This document shows positions 29,394 through 39,221 of a stretch of DNA of 64,000 nucleotides, one piece after another (the first letter of the stretch is position 1; each line of letters begins with the position of its first letter). Made by a program: the position numbers and the translations under genes. Origin of the DNA: Siccibacter turicensis LMG 23730 (GTDB taxonomy: Bacteria > Pseudomonadota > Gammaproteobacteria > Enterobacterales > Enterobacteriaceae); contig NZ_AWFZ01000042.1 of NCBI RefSeq assembly GCF_000463155.2, positions 297,547-361,546 of the forward strand, given 5' to 3'. A model generated the notes under the pieces. That model did no database searches and was not told the DNA's origin. It saw nothing but the letters and a program-made list of their open reading frames with translations.

Positions 29394-30044
29394 TCAGAAA
29401 ACGCGTTCCTGATGCACCCATACCGCTGCTTCGACGCGGGATTTGAGCTTCATCTTTTTGAGCAGGTGCTTTACGTGGACCTTCACCGTGGACTCGGTGA
29501 TGTCGAGGCGGCGGGCGATCATTTTGTTCGGCAGCCCCTGGGCGATAAGCTTAAGGATGTCGCGCTCGCGCGGCGTCAGCTGGGTGATGTCGCGGTCGGA
29601 CGGCGCGCGGCTGGCGCGCAGGCTTGCCGCCAGCACCGGGGTCAGGGCTTCACTTAACACCATTTCACCCGCGGCCGCCTGATGCAGCGCCTTGAGCAGA
29701 TCCTCCGGCTCCATATCCTTCAGCAGATAGCCGTCGGCCCCGCGTTTCAGCGCCGTCACCACATCCTCTTCGTGATTCGAGACGCTGAACACCACGATGC
29801 GGCCGGAGAGCGACTTTTCGCGCAGTTTATCCAGCGTCTCAAGGCCGTTAAGGCCCGGCATGTTGAGGTCGAGCAGGATCAGATCCGGGTCCAGCGACTC
29901 GGCAAGCTCGATGCCCTGTTCGCCGTTGCCGGCCTCGCCAATGACAGCGAGATCCGGGGCCATGCTGATAAGCTGCTTCACGCCGGTGCGCAGCATCGGG
30001 TGGTCGTCAATCAGCAAAATGGTTGCTGCATCCGGATTACTCAT
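29394..30044 (-). CDS. narL: Nitrate/nitrite response regulator NarL
   Basis: 216 residues as in E. coli. Receiver domain with phosphorylated Asp59 ([11 protein letters not shown]), then a LuxR-type helix-turn-helix ([39 protein letters not shown]). Binds heptamer sites to activate narK and narGHJI and represses other anaerobic genes such as adhE in E. coli. The frame is open 32 codons upstream; the ATG at 30044 has GGGAG before it and overlaps the narX end by eight bases, as in E. coli. Confidence 0.97.
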   Translation of the reverse strand: MSNPDAATILLIDDHPMLRTGVKQLISMAPDLAVIGEAGNGEQGIELAESLDPDLILLDLNMPGLNGLETLDKLREKSLSGRIVVFSVSNHEEDVVTALKRGADGYLLKDMEPEDLLKALHQAAAGEMVLSEALTPVLAASLRASRAPSDRDITQLTPRERDILKLIAQGLPNKMIARRLDITESTVKVHVKHLLKKMKLKSRVEAAVWVHQERVF

Positions 30045-31833
30045 AGGTATCTCCCTGGTTTGAAGGTGATGGTACGTCGGGAATAAAGGTGACGATAACC
30101 TCGGTGCCGCCGCTGTCGCGCCGGCGGACCTGACAGTCACCGCGCAGGCTTTGCGCGCGATCCCGCATAATAATCAGACCGTAATGGTTGCTGCGTTCGG
30201 CGTTCTCCGCCACGCCGCGGCCGTTATCCTCGATGGACAGCGTTACCTGGCGATCGCGCCGCGTGACGCTGACCCGAATGGCGGTGGCCCCCGCGTGTTT
30301 CAGGGCGTTGTTCAGCGCTTCCCGGGCGATATGCAGCAGGTGAATGGCCTGATGCGAGGGGATCAGGCGCGGCGGCAGCTGGTAGTTGAGCTCCACCGGG
30401 AACCCGAGCCGGGCGCTGAACTCCTGACAGCTGGCTTCCAGCGCGGCGCGCAGCCCCGGTTCGGTCAGCTGCAAGCGGAAGGTGGTGAGCAGTTCACGCA
30501 GCTGCGCCCACGAGGAGTTAAGCTCGTTGCGCATCTGGGCCAGCAGCGAGCGGGCGCTCTCCGGCAGCGCCTCGCCCTGCATTTGCAAACAGCTCACCTG
30601 CATTTTCAGACAGGAGAGGGACTGGGCGATGGAGTCGTGCAGTTCCCGGGCGATGGCGGCGCGCTCCTCCATCACGATCAGCTGCTGGTGGTGATCCTGC
30701 TGGCGATCGATGGCCAGCGAGGCGGTAATCTGCTCCACCAGGGTGTCGACCATCTGCTGCTGATCCTGACTCAGGTGACAGCCCACCGGCAGCTTCGCCA
30801 GCATCAGGCCGTACTGGTTATGGGTGTCGGTCAGCCGCCACTTCAGAGTGGTAGAGGCGCCGTCCATCGGGGCGAGGTGGCGCGGGCAGAGGCGGCAGCC
30901 TTTGGCGTCACAGGTTTCGCCGGCCTGCCAGGTAAACTCCTGCGGGTTTTCATCGTCGTCAAACTCATACACCCGCAGCTCAATGTCGCGCAGCAGCGTC
31001 AACTGCTGGAGATCGTGCAGTACCGGGGCGAGGCGCTCGCACAGCGGGGCAGAGGAGTGCAGATGGCGGCTGGCCTGCCACAGGAACGCGAGGATCTCGT
31101 TTTTGTGCGCCAGCACCGCGGTTTTCTCCGCCACCCGCTCCTCAAGCACGCTGTAGCTGGCGGCCAGTTCGGAAGACATGCTGTTAAGCGACTTCCCGAG
31201 GGTGGCCATCTCATCGCGTCCGCTGATGTTGACCCGTTGGGAGAAGTCGCGGTGGCCGACGGCGGTGGCCATCGCCATAAGCTGTCGCCACGGGCGAAGC
31301 AGGCGCTGGCGCAGCCAGATAACGGTGAAAATGAGCAGCAGCCCCATCAACCCGGCCAGCGCATGCTGGAGCATTACGATGCGTTCGATGCGCAGTTCGG
31401 TGGTGTGATCGAAGGCGGTGACCAGGGCGTCAATCTGGCTGACAAACGCCTCGACGTTGGCCCGCACCTCATCCGGGGAGCGCGCCTGAAGCAGCCGCGG
31501 CTCGAGTACGTCGCGCCAGTAGGTTTGCAGGGCGTCGAGCCGCGCGCTCTCGCCGTCACGCGTTGCGGCGTCTGCCAGCTCGGTACTGAAGGTGGTGCGG
31601 TGCATCTCCTCCATCAGCCCGGCGCTGTCGCGCTGGAGCGGCACCGAGGAGAGCAGGCGGTAGCTCTGCATACGCATCGACCCGGCCTTGTTGATGGCGT
31701 GCGCGCTGCCCTGAATGCCCTGACCCAGCCAGCCCGCCACCGACATCCCGGAGATGCCGATTGCAGCGGACACCAGCACGATAAGCGTCAGCTGGCTGAT
31801 AAGCGTCAGGGGTGAGAACAGGCGTGTAAACAT
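30037..31833 (-). CDS. narX: Nitrate/nitrite sensor kinase NarX
   Basis: 598 residues, the E. coli length. It has an N-terminal helix, then the periplasmic nitrate-binding P-box ([15 protein letters not shown], near 45-60), a second helix at about 155-175, and HAMP. A cysteine-rich central linker follows (CDAKGCRLC). Then a HisKA_3 domain with phosphorylated His near 399 ([13 protein letters not shown]) and an HATPase_c domain (SIEDNGRGV). It phosphorylates NarL and, in many relatives, NarP. Divergent from narK. Confidence 0.97.
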   Translation of the reverse strand: MFTRLFSPLTLISQLTLIVLVSAAIGISGMSVAGWLGQGIQGSAHAINKAGSMRMQSYRLLSSVPLQRDSAGLMEEMHRTTFSTELADAATRDGESARLDALQTYWRDVLEPRLLQARSPDEVRANVEAFVSQIDALVTAFDHTTELRIERIVMLQHALAGLMGLLLIFTVIWLRQRLLRPWRQLMAMATAVGHRDFSQRVNISGRDEMATLGKSLNSMSSELAASYSVLEERVAEKTAVLAHKNEILAFLWQASRHLHSSAPLCERLAPVLHDLQQLTLLRDIELRVYEFDDDENPQEFTWQAGETCDAKGCRLCPRHLAPMDGASTTLKWRLTDTHNQYGLMLAKLPVGCHLSQDQQQMVDTLVEQITASLAIDRQQDHHQQLIVMEERAAIARELHDSIAQSLSCLKMQVSCLQMQGEALPESARSLLAQMRNELNSSWAQLRELLTTFRLQLTEPGLRAALEASCQEFSARLGFPVELNYQLPPRLIPSHQAIHLLHIAREALNNALKHAGATAIRVSVTRRDRQVTLSIEDNGRGVAENAERSNHYGLIIMRDRAQSLRGDCQVRRRDSGGTEVIVTFIPDVPSPSNQGDTYE

Positions 31834-31909
31834 CGACGAGCGGCTCCGGTCATCAAGGCACCAGTAAACAAGATGGCGCTATTGTCAGGTATCACCAGGA
31901 GTATACACA

Positions 31910-31925
31910 TACCCCCAAAGGATTA
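31910..31925 (+). promoter_or_regulatory. NarL-type 7-2-7 site upstream of narK (distal)
   Basis: TACCCCC-AA-AGGATTA matches 12 of 14 heptamer positions (TACYYMT-N2-AKRRGTA). Centre about 202 bases before the predicted narK start, matching the distal NarL region of E. coli narK. Confidence 0.55.
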
Positions 31926-32019
31926 ACCCTCATTTGCCACGGAGCAGGGGGCGCCTGCGAAGAAGGGGTAAAACCGGGTCAGAGCCGTGAAAATCCACAT
32001 CTTTTGCCTGCCGATTCAC

Positions 32020-32035
32020 TACTCACTAAGGATAA
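32020..32035 (+). promoter_or_regulatory. NarL-type 7-2-7 site upstream of narK (proximal)
   Basis: TACTCAC-TA-AGGATAA matches 11 of 14 heptamer positions. Centre about -92 relative to the predicted narK start, close to the -89 site in E. coli. Confidence 0.5.
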
Positions 32036-32072
32036 GGCGATTTTTTCAGGCGTAACAGCGCCAGCTTATCCT

Positions 32073-32113
32073 TTGATTTACATCAACTTAAGCGGCGACA
32101 TAAACCCTATGGT
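32073..32113 (+). promoter_or_regulatory. FNR-dependent promoter of narK
   Basis: TTGAT-TTAC-ATCAA (32073-32086) is a perfect FNR site. A TATGGT -10 box lies at 32108-32113; with +1 near 32120 the FNR centre falls at about -41, the class II position. The narX-narK gap holds this promoter, the two NarL sites and no gene. Confidence 0.85.
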
Positions 32114-32145
32114 GAGTGCAGTTATTTCATCTATCTGAGGTGTTT

Positions 32146-33534
32146 ATGAGTCACGCTTCCGCCCCTGAACGTGCAAACAGCACGTTAATTACAGACTGGC
32201 GTCCGGAAGATCCCGCGTTCTGGCAGCAAACCGGCTACCGCGTTGCCCGCCGCAATCTGTGGATTTCGGTACCCAGCCTGCTGCTCGCGTTCTGCGTCTG
32301 GATGTTATTCAGTGCGGTCGCGGTCAACCTGAACAAAGTGGGGTTTAACTTCACAACCGATCAGCTGTTTATGCTGACCGCGCTGCCGTCGGTTTCCGGG
32401 GCGCTGCTGCGCGTGCCCTATTCCTTTATGGTGCCGATTTTCGGCGGGCGTCGCTGGACGGCGTTCAGCACCGGGATCCTGATTATTCCCTGCCTGTGGC
32501 TGGGTTTTGCGGTGCAGGACAGCTCGACGCCGTTCAGCACCTTTATCATTATCTCCCTGCTGTGCGGTTTTGCCGGGGCTAACTTCGCCTCCAGCATGGC
32601 GAATATCAGCTTCTTCTTTCCGAAGCAGAAACAGGGCGGGGCGCTCGGCATCAACGGCGGTATGGGTAACCTTGGCGTCAGCGTGATGCAGCTGCTGGCT
32701 CCGCTGGCGATCTCCATGTCGATTTTCGCCGCGTTCGGCGGTGACGGAGTGGTGCAGGAAAACGGCTCGCGTCTCTACCTGGAAAACGCCGCCTGGATCT
32801 GGGTACCGCTGCTGGCCTTTTTCACCCTGGCTGCCTGGTTTGGCATGAACGACCTCGCCACCTCGAAAGCCTCGATCCGCGATCAGCTTCCGGTGCTGCT
32901 GCGCGGTCACCTGTGGATAATGAGTTTCCTCTACCTCGCGACCTTCGGCTCGTTTATTGGGTTCTCCGCCGGGTTTGCCATGCTGGCAAAAACCCAGTTC
33001 CCGCAGGTGGATATTCTGCACTACGCCTTCTTTGGCCCGCTGTTCGGCGCGCTGGCGCGTACCGCCGGTGGGGCGATCTCTGACCGCCTCGGCGGAACCC
33101 GGGTTACCCTAGTGAACTTCGTTCTGATGGCGCTGTTCAGCGCGCTGCTGTTCACGACGCTGCCGTCAGGCGACAGCCAGGGCAACCTGATCGCTTTCTT
33201 TGGGGTGTTCCTGATGCTGTTCCTGACCGCCGGGCTGGGTAGCGGCTCCTCGTTCCAGATGATCTCGGTGATTTTCCGTAAGCTGACGATGGACCGCGTA
33301 AAAGCGCAGGGCGGGACGGAAGCGCAGGCGATGCGTGAAGCCGCGACCGATACGGCGGCGGCACTTGGCTTCATCTCGGCTATCGGGGCGATCGGCGGCT
33401 TCTTTATTCCGAAAGCCTTCGGTACGTCGCTGGCGCTGACCGGCTCCCCGGCGGGCGCCATGAAAGTCTTCCTGGTGTTTTACGTGATTTGCGTGGTCGT
33501 CACCTGGGTGGTGTACGGGCGCAAAGCAAAATAA
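32146..33534 (+). CDS. narK: Nitrate/nitrite antiporter NarK
   Basis: Major facilitator protein of 462 residues with 12 helices. Both nitrate-signature segments are present (GFAGANFASSMANISFFFPK and GLGSGSSFQMISVIF) together with the two substrate-binding Arg residues in LLRVPYSF and GAISDRLGGTR. In E. coli it exchanges external nitrate for nitrite made by NarG. The frame is open ten codons upstream; the ATG at 32146 follows GAGG and matches the E. coli start MSH(A/S)SAPERA. Confidence 0.97.
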   Translation: MSHASAPERANSTLITDWRPEDPAFWQQTGYRVARRNLWISVPSLLLAFCVWMLFSAVAVNLNKVGFNFTTDQLFMLTALPSVSGALLRVPYSFMVPIFGGRRWTAFSTGILIIPCLWLGFAVQDSSTPFSTFIIISLLCGFAGANFASSMANISFFFPKQKQGGALGINGGMGNLGVSVMQLLAPLAISMSIFAAFGGDGVVQENGSRLYLENAAWIWVPLLAFFTLAAWFGMNDLATSKASIRDQLPVLLRGHLWIMSFLYLATFGSFIGFSAGFAMLAKTQFPQVDILHYAFFGPLFGALARTAGGAISDRLGGTRVTLVNFVLMALFSALLFTTLPSGDSQGNLIAFFGVFLMLFLTAGLGSGSSFQMISVIFRKLTMDRVKAQGGTEAQAMREAATDTAAALGFISAIGAIGGFFIPKAFGTSLALTGSPAGAMKVFLVFYVICVVVTWVVYGRKAK

Positions 33535-33564
33535 TAATAACGATAAAAGAAGTCGGCATTTTAC

Positions 33565-33590
33565 AGCGCGGGGTTGCCCGCGCTTTTTTT
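33565..33590 (+). terminator. Rho-independent terminator of narK
   Basis: AGCGCGGG-GTTG-CCCGCGCT followed by seven T residues, 30 bases after the narK stop. It separates narK from narG, which has its own promoter. Confidence 0.9.
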
Positions 33591-33755
33591 AGATGTTAAT
33601 TAGTTACAACATACTTACAGGTGGAACCCGTTCGGTTTCAGTCGCCGCTGCGTTGTGTGTGACCGCGCTCTCATCAGGTTGGTGTATACCACCAATGCCC
33701 CGCAAGGGTGAAAACAGGCGCGCTGAAAAGGTCTTTTCATGAATTTATCTATCTA

Positions 33756-33768
33756 AATCAGATATTTA
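33756..33768 (+). promoter_or_regulatory. IHF-like site upstream of narG
   Basis: AATCAGATATTTA matches the IHF consensus (WATCAA-N4-TTR) at all but one base. It lies about 123 bases before the predicted narG start, very near the known IHF position of E. coli narG, where IHF bends DNA to bring distal NarL to the promoter. Confidence 0.6.
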
Positions 33769-33836
33769 TAAAATAACTGGTTATCCCACTTTGGTGGTAT
33801 CTGACTTTACACCCCATTTTTCAAAGCCTTACCCGC

Positions 33837-33878
33837 TTGATCGGTATCAATTCCCCCACCCATAGCACGGGCTACTTT
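33837..33878 (+). promoter_or_regulatory. FNR-dependent promoter of narGHJI
   Basis: TTGAT-CGGT-ATCAA (33837-33850) is a perfect FNR site and TACTTT at 33873-33878 is the -10 box. With +1 near 33885 the FNR centre is at about -41.5. The rest of the 408-base narK-narG gap shows the IHF-like site, the narK terminator and no gene. Confidence 0.85.
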
Positions 33879-33942
33879 GCCGTCAATAGCAGCAATGTCG
33901 ATTTACCAGAAGAGCCTTAAGGCTCCAACAGGAGAAACGCTG

Positions 33943-36900
33943 ATGAGCAAATTTCTGGACCGGTTTCGCTACTTCAAACAGAAGGGTGAAACCTTTGCCG
34001 ACGGGCACGGCCAGGTATTAGAAACAAACCGTGACTGGGAAGATGGATACCGCCAGCGCTGGCAGCACGATAAAATCGTGCGATCCACCCACGGCGTAAA
34101 CTGTACCGGCTCCTGCAGCTGGAAGATTTACGTGAAAAACGGTCTGGTCACCTGGGAAACCCAGCAGACCGACTATCCGCGTACCCGTCCGGATATGCCG
34201 AACCACGAACCGCGCGGCTGTCCTCGCGGCGCCAGCTACTCCTGGTATCTCTACAGCGCCAACCGCCTGAAATACCCGCTGATGCGCAAGCGTCTGATTA
34301 AGCTGTGGCGCGAAGCGAAAGCCCTGCACAGCGATCCGGTTGAGGCCTGGGCTTCCATTATCGAAGACAGCGACAAAGCCAAAAGCTACAAGCAGGCGCG
34401 CGGGCGCGGTGGCTTTGTACGCTCCTCCTGGCAGGAAGTGAATGAGCTTATCGCGGCGTCCAACGTCTATACCGCCAAAACCTACGGTCCGGACCGTATT
34501 GCCGGCTTCTCGCCGATCCCGGCGATGTCGATGGTCTCCTACGCCTCCGGCGCCCGTTACCTGTCGCTGATCGGCGGAACCTGCCTGAGCTTCTACGACT
34601 GGTACTGCGACCTGCCGCCGGCCTCGCCGATGACCTGGGGTGAGCAGACCGACGTGCCGGAATCCGCCGACTGGTACAACTCCAGCTACATCATCGCCTG
34701 GGGCTCCAACGTTCCGCAGACCCGTACCCCGGACGCACACTTCTTTACTGAAGTACGCTACAAAGGCACCAAAACCGTGGCCGTTACCCCGGACTACGCC
34801 GAAATCGCCAAGCTGTGCGATCTCTGGCTGGCACCGAAGCAGGGGACCGACAGCGCGATGGCGCTGGCGATGGGCCACGTCATGCTGCGTGAATTCCACC
34901 TCGATAACCCGAGCCAGTACTTCACCGACTACGTGCGTCGCTACACCGACATGCCGATGCTGGTCATGCTCGAACCGCGTGACGGCATGTACGCCGCCGG
35001 CCGCATGCTGCGCGCCTCGGATCTGGTGGATGCCCTGGGTCAGGAAAACAACCCGGAATGGAAAACCATCGCCTGCGATAACCGCTCCGGTGAGCTGGTG
35101 GCGCCAAACGGCTCTATCGGTTTCCGCTGGGGTGAAAAGGGCAAATGGAACCTCGAACAGCGTAACGGCACCAGCGGTGAAGAAGCCGAGCTGCGCCTGA
35201 GCCTGCTCGGAAGCCACGACGAAATTGCCGAGGTTGGCTTCCCGTACTTTGGCGGCGACGGCACCGAGCACTTCACCAACGTGGCGCTCGACAACGTGCT
35301 GGTCCACAAGCTGCCGGCGAAGCGCCTCCAGCTCGCCAACGGGGAAACCGCGCTGGTGACCACGGTCTACGACCTTACGCTGGCAAACTACGGCCTTGAG
35401 CGTGGACTGGGCGATGCTAACGCGGCAACCAGCTACGATGAGGTGAAAGCCTACACCCCGGCCTGGGCTGAACAGATTACCGGTGTGCCACGCGCGCAGA
35501 TTATCCGCACCGCGCGTGAGTTCGCCGACAACGCCGATAAAACCCACGGTCGCTCGATGATCATCGTTGGTGCCGGTCTGAACCACTGGTTCCACATGGA
35601 CATGAACTATCGTGGGCTGATCAACATGCTGGTGTTCTGCGGCTGCGTCGGCCAGAGCGGCGGCGGCTGGGCGCACTATGTGGGTCAGGAGAAGCTGCGT
35701 CCGCAGACCGGCTGGACACCGCTGGCGTTTGCGCTGGACTGGAACCGTCCGCCGCGCCACATGAACAGCACCTCGTTCTTCTATAACCACTCCAGCCAGT
35801 GGCGCTACGAATCTCTGACCGCGGAAGAGCTGCTCTCGCCGCTGGCCGACAAATCGCGCTATACCGGCCATCTGATCGACTTCAACGTGCGCGCCGAACG
35901 TATGGGCTGGCTGCCGTCTGCACCGCAGCTCGGCACCAACCCGCTGCGGATCAAAGCCGCTGCCGATGCCGCCGGCATGAGTCCGGTGGACTACACGGTG
36001 CAGGCCCTGAAGTCCGGTGAGATCCGTTTCGCCGCTGAAGAGCCGGAAAACGGCAAAAACCACCCGCGCAACCTGTTCGTCTGGCGTTCGAACCTGCTCG
36101 GCTCCTCCGGGAAAGGGCATGAGTACATGCTGAAATACCTGCTCGGTACAGAAAACGGTATTCAGGGCAAGGATCTGGGTCAGCAGGGCGGCGTGAAGCC
36201 GGAAGAGATTGAGTGGCAGGACAACGGCCTCGACGGCAAGCTTGACCTGGTGGTGACCCTCGACTTCCGCCTGTCCAGCACCTGTCTCTACTCCGATATC
36301 GTGCTGCCGACCGCAACCTGGTACGAGAAAGACGACATGAATACCTCGGATATGCATCCGTTTATTCATCCGCTTTCCGCAGCGGTGGACCCGGCGTGGG
36401 AATCCAAAAGCGACTGGGAAATCTATAAAGGCATTGCGAAGAAATTCTCCGAAGTGTGCGTCGGGCATCTGGGCACCGAAACCGACGTGGTCACGCTGCC
36501 GATCCAGCACGACTCCGCCGCAGAGCTGGCGCAGCCGCTGGACGTGAAGGACTGGAAGAAGGGCGAATGCGAGCTGATTCCGGGCAAAACCGCACCGCAC
36601 ATCGTGGTGGTGGAGCGTGATTACCCGGCCACCTACGAGCGTTTCACCTCTATCGGGCCGCTGCTCGACACCATCGGCAACGGCGGTAAGGGCATCGCCT
36701 GGAACACCCAGACCGAGATGGATCTGTTGCGCAAGCTGAACTACACCAAGGCTGACGGCCCGGCCAAAGGCCAGCCGATGCTTAACACCGCCATTGACGC
36801 TGCCGAGATGATCCTCACCCTGGCACCCGAAACCAACGGTCACGTTGCGGTGAAAGCATGGGCGGCACTGAGCGAGTTTACCGGTATCGATCACCGTCAT

Positions 36901-37689
36901 CTGGCGCTGAATAAAGAAGAGGAAAAAATCCGCTTCCGCGATATCCAGGCGCAGCCGCGCAAAATCATCTCCAGCCCGACCTGGTCCGGCCTTGAAGATG
37001 AGTATGTCTCCTACAATGCGGGCTACACCAACGTGCATGAGCTGATCCCGTGGCGCACCCTGACCGGTCGTCAGCAGATCTATCAGGACCACCCGTGGAT
37101 GCGCGACTTCGGCGAGAGCCTGCTGGTGTACCGTCCGCCGATTGATACTCGTTCGGTGAAAGCTCTGATGGGGCAGAAATCTAACGGCAATCCGGAGAAG
37201 GCGCTGAACTTCCTGACGCCGCACCAGAAATGGGGCATTCACTCCACCTACAGCGACAACCTGCTGATGCTGACCCTGTCACGCGGCGGCCCGATTGTCT
37301 GGATGAGCGAAGATGACGCCAAAGATCTCGGCATCGTTGATAACGACTGGATTGAAGTGTTTAACGCCAACGGGGCGCTGACCGCGCGTGCGGTTGTCAG
37401 CCAGCGTGTGCCGGCCGGGATGACCATGATGTACCACGCTCAGGAGCGCATCGTGAACCTGCCAGGCTCGGAAATCACCGGCCAGCGCGGGGGGATCCAC
37501 AACTCGGTCACCCGTATCAGCCCGAAACCGACCCATATGATCGGCGGCTACGCCCATCAGGCATACGGCTTTAACTACTACGGCACCGTCGGCTCGAACC
37601 GCGATGAGTTTGTCGTGGTGCGCAAGATGAAAAATATCGACTGGTTAGATGGCGAAGGCAATGACCAGGTACAGGAGAGCGTAAAATGA
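33943..37689 (+). CDS. narG: Respiratory nitrate reductase 1 alpha subunit NarG
   Basis: 1248 residues (E. coli 1247). Catalytic membrane-bound reductase with bis-MGD molybdenum and the FS0 [4Fe-4S] cluster, whose His/Cys ligands lie in STHGVNCTGSCSWKIYVKNG. It faces the cytoplasm and reduces nitrate to nitrite with quinol electrons. Family segments such as NCTGSCSWK, GGTCLSFYDWYCDLPPASP and the Asp ligand near residue 222 are preserved. No Tat motif is needed. ATG at 33943 follows AGGAG; an in-frame ATG 22 codons upstream lies at the transcript start. It overlaps narH by four bases. Confidence 0.98.
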   Translation: MSKFLDRFRYFKQKGETFADGHGQVLETNRDWEDGYRQRWQHDKIVRSTHGVNCTGSCSWKIYVKNGLVTWETQQTDYPRTRPDMPNHEPRGCPRGASYSWYLYSANRLKYPLMRKRLIKLWREAKALHSDPVEAWASIIEDSDKAKSYKQARGRGGFVRSSWQEVNELIAASNVYTAKTYGPDRIAGFSPIPAMSMVSYASGARYLSLIGGTCLSFYDWYCDLPPASPMTWGEQTDVPESADWYNSSYIIAWGSNVPQTRTPDAHFFTEVRYKGTKTVAVTPDYAEIAKLCDLWLAPKQGTDSAMALAMGHVMLREFHLDNPSQYFTDYVRRYTDMPMLVMLEPRDGMYAAGRMLRASDLVDALGQENNPEWKTIACDNRSGELVAPNGSIGFRWGEKGKWNLEQRNGTSGEEAELRLSLLGSHDEIAEVGFPYFGGDGTEHFTNVALDNVLVHKLPAKRLQLANGETALVTTVYDLTLANYGLERGLGDANAATSYDEVKAYTPAWAEQITGVPRAQIIRTAREFADNADKTHGRSMIIVGAGLNHWFHMDMNYRGLINMLVFCGCVGQSGGGWAHYVGQEKLRPQTGWTPLAFALDWNRPPRHMNSTSFFYNHSSQWRYESLTAEELLSPLADKSRYTGHLIDFNVRAERMGWLPSAPQLGTNPLRIKAAADAAGMSPVDYTVQALKSGEIRFAAEEPENGKNHPRNLFVWRSNLLGSSGKGHEYMLKYLLGTENGIQGKDLGQQGGVKPEEIEWQDNGLDGKLDLVVTLDFRLSSTCLYSDIVLPTATWYEKDDMNTSDMHPFIHPLSAAVDPAWESKSDWEIYKGIAKKFSEVCVGHLGTETDVVTLPIQHDSAAELAQPLDVKDWKKGECELIPGKTAPHIVVVERDYPATYERFTSIGPLLDTIGNGGKGIAWNTQTEMDLLRKLNYTKADGPAKGQPMLNTAIDAAEMILTLAPETNGHVAVKAWAALSEFTGIDHRHLALNKEEEKIRFRDIQAQPRKIISSPTWSGLEDEYVSYNAGYTNVHELIPWRTLTGRQQIYQDHPWMRDFGESLLVYRPPIDTRSVKALMGQKSNGNPEKALNFLTPHQKWGIHSTYSDNLLMLTLSRGGPIVWMSEDDAKDLGIVDNDWIEVFNANGALTARAVVSQRVPAGMTMMYHAQERIVNLPGSEITGQRGGIHNSVTRISPKPTHMIGGYAHQAYGFNYYGTVGSNRDEFVVVRKMKNIDWLDGEGNDQVQESVK

Positions 37690-39221
37690 AAATTCGTTCA
37701 CAAGTCGGCATGGTGCTGAATCTGGATAAGTGCATCGGCTGCCACACCTGCTCGGTAACCTGTAAAAACGTCTGGACCAGCCGCGAAGGGATGGAGTACG
37801 CGTGGTTTAACAACGTAGAAAGTAAACCGGGCGTCGGTTTCCCAAATGACTGGGAAAACCAGGAGAAATGGAAGGGCGGCTGGATCCGTAAAATCAACGG
37901 CAAACTGCAGCCGCGCATGGGTGGCCGTGCGATGCTGCTCGGTAAAATCTTCGCCAACCCGCACCTGCCGGGTATCGATGATTACTACGAGCCGTTCGAT
38001 TACGACTATCAGCATCTACACAACGCGCCGGAAGGCAAGCATCAGCCGATTGCGCGTCCGCGCTCGCTGATCACCGGCCAGCGCATGAACAAAATCGAAG
38101 CGGGCCCGAACTGGGAAGAGATCCTCGGCGGCGAATTTGAAAAACGCGGTCAGGATAAAAACTTCGACAACATGCAGAAGGCGATGTACGGCCAGTTCGA
38201 AAACACCTTCATGATGTATCTGCCGCGTCTGTGCGAGCACTGCCTTAACCCGGCGTGCGTCGCCACCTGCCCGAGCGGTGCCATCTACAAACGTGAAGAA
38301 GACGGCATTGTGCTGATCGACCAGGACAAATGCCGCGGCTGGCGCATGTGCATCACCGGCTGCCCGTACAAAAAAATCTACTTCAACTGGAAGAGCGGCA
38401 AGTCTGAGAAGTGCATCTTCTGCTATCCGCGTATCGAAGCCGGCATGCCGACCGTCTGCTCGGAAACCTGCGTCGGACGTATTCGCTACCTCGGCGTGCT
38501 GCTGTATGACGCGGATGCGATTGAGAACGCGGCCAGTACCGAAAGCGAGAAAGACCTCTATCAGCGTCAGCTGGATGTGTTCCTCGATCCGAACGACCCG
38601 GCGGTAATTGAACAGGCGCTGAAGGATGGCGTTCCGCAGAGCGTGATTGACGCCGCGCAGCAGTCGCCAGTGTGGAAACTGGCGATGGACTGGAAGCTGG
38701 CGCTGCCGCTGCACCCGGAATACCGCACGCTGCCGATGGTCTGGTACGTGCCGCCGCTGTCACCGATTCAGTCCGCCGCTGATGCGGGCGAGCTGGGCCG
38801 CAACGGCATTCTGCCGGACGTGGACAGCCTGCGTATTCCGGTGCAATACCTGGCGAACCTGCTGACCGCAGGCGACACCGCGCCGGTGCTGCTGGCCCTG
38901 AAACGTATGCTGGCCATGCGTCACTATAAACGTGCCGAGACGGTCGACGGCGTCACCGATGTGCGCGCGCTGGAAGAAGTAGGCCTTAGCGAAGCGCAGG
39001 CTCAGGAGATGTACCGCTATCTGGCGATTGCCAACTACGAAGACCGTTTCGTGGTGCCCTCTACCCATCGTGAACTGGCAGCGGATGCCTTCCCGGAGCG
39101 TAACGGGTGTGGTTTCAGCTTCGGTGACGGCTGCCACGGGTCTGACAGCAAATTCAACCTGTTCAACAGCCGCCGCATCGATGCCATTGATGTGACTGTT
39201 AAAACGGAGTCGCGCTCATGA
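37686..39221 (+). CDS. narH: Respiratory nitrate reductase 1 beta subunit NarH
   Basis: 511 residues (E. coli 512). Electron-transfer subunit with four iron-sulfur clusters bound by CIGCHTCSVTC, CEHCLNPACVATCP, CRGWRMCITGC and CIFC...CSETC. In the third group Trp replaces a Cys, the reason this cluster is [3Fe-4S] in E. coli. It passes electrons from NarI haem to NarG. ATGA overlap with narG and with narJ. Confidence 0.98.
   Translation: MKIRSQVGMVLNLDKCIGCHTCSVTCKNVWTSREGMEYAWFNNVESKPGVGFPNDWENQEKWKGGWIRKINGKLQPRMGGRAMLLGKIFANPHLPGIDDYYEPFDYDYQHLHNAPEGKHQPIARPRSLITGQRMNKIEAGPNWEEILGGEFEKRGQDKNFDNMQKAMYGQFENTFMMYLPRLCEHCLNPACVATCPSGAIYKREEDGIVLIDQDKCRGWRMCITGCPYKKIYFNWKSGKSEKCIFCYPRIEAGMPTVCSETCVGRIRYLGVLLYDADAIENAASTESEKDLYQRQLDVFLDPNDPAVIEQALKDGVPQSVIDAAQQSPVWKLAMDWKLALPLHPEYRTLPMVWYVPPLSPIQSAADAGELGRNGILPDVDSLRIPVQYLANLLTAGDTAPVLLALKRMLAMRHYKRAETVDGVTDVRALEEVGLSEAQAQEMYRYLAIANYEDRFVVPSTHRELAADAFPERNGCGFSFGDGCHGSDSKFNLFNSRRIDAIDVTVKTESRS

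Noticed and set aside
30151-31815. A 554-codon + strand frame opposite narX
   Set aside because: Antisense shadow of narX, which is complete with all kinase motifs.
33780-33830. NarL heptamers upstream of narG (ACCCCAT, GGTGGTA)
   Set aside because: Single weak matches in no consistent pair; not distinguishable from chance by eye.
34018-37242. A 1074-codon open frame on the - strand opposite narG
   Set aside because: It is the mirror of a highly GC-biased coding sequence; its translation shows no family features and no ribosome site, while narG matches E. coli throughout.
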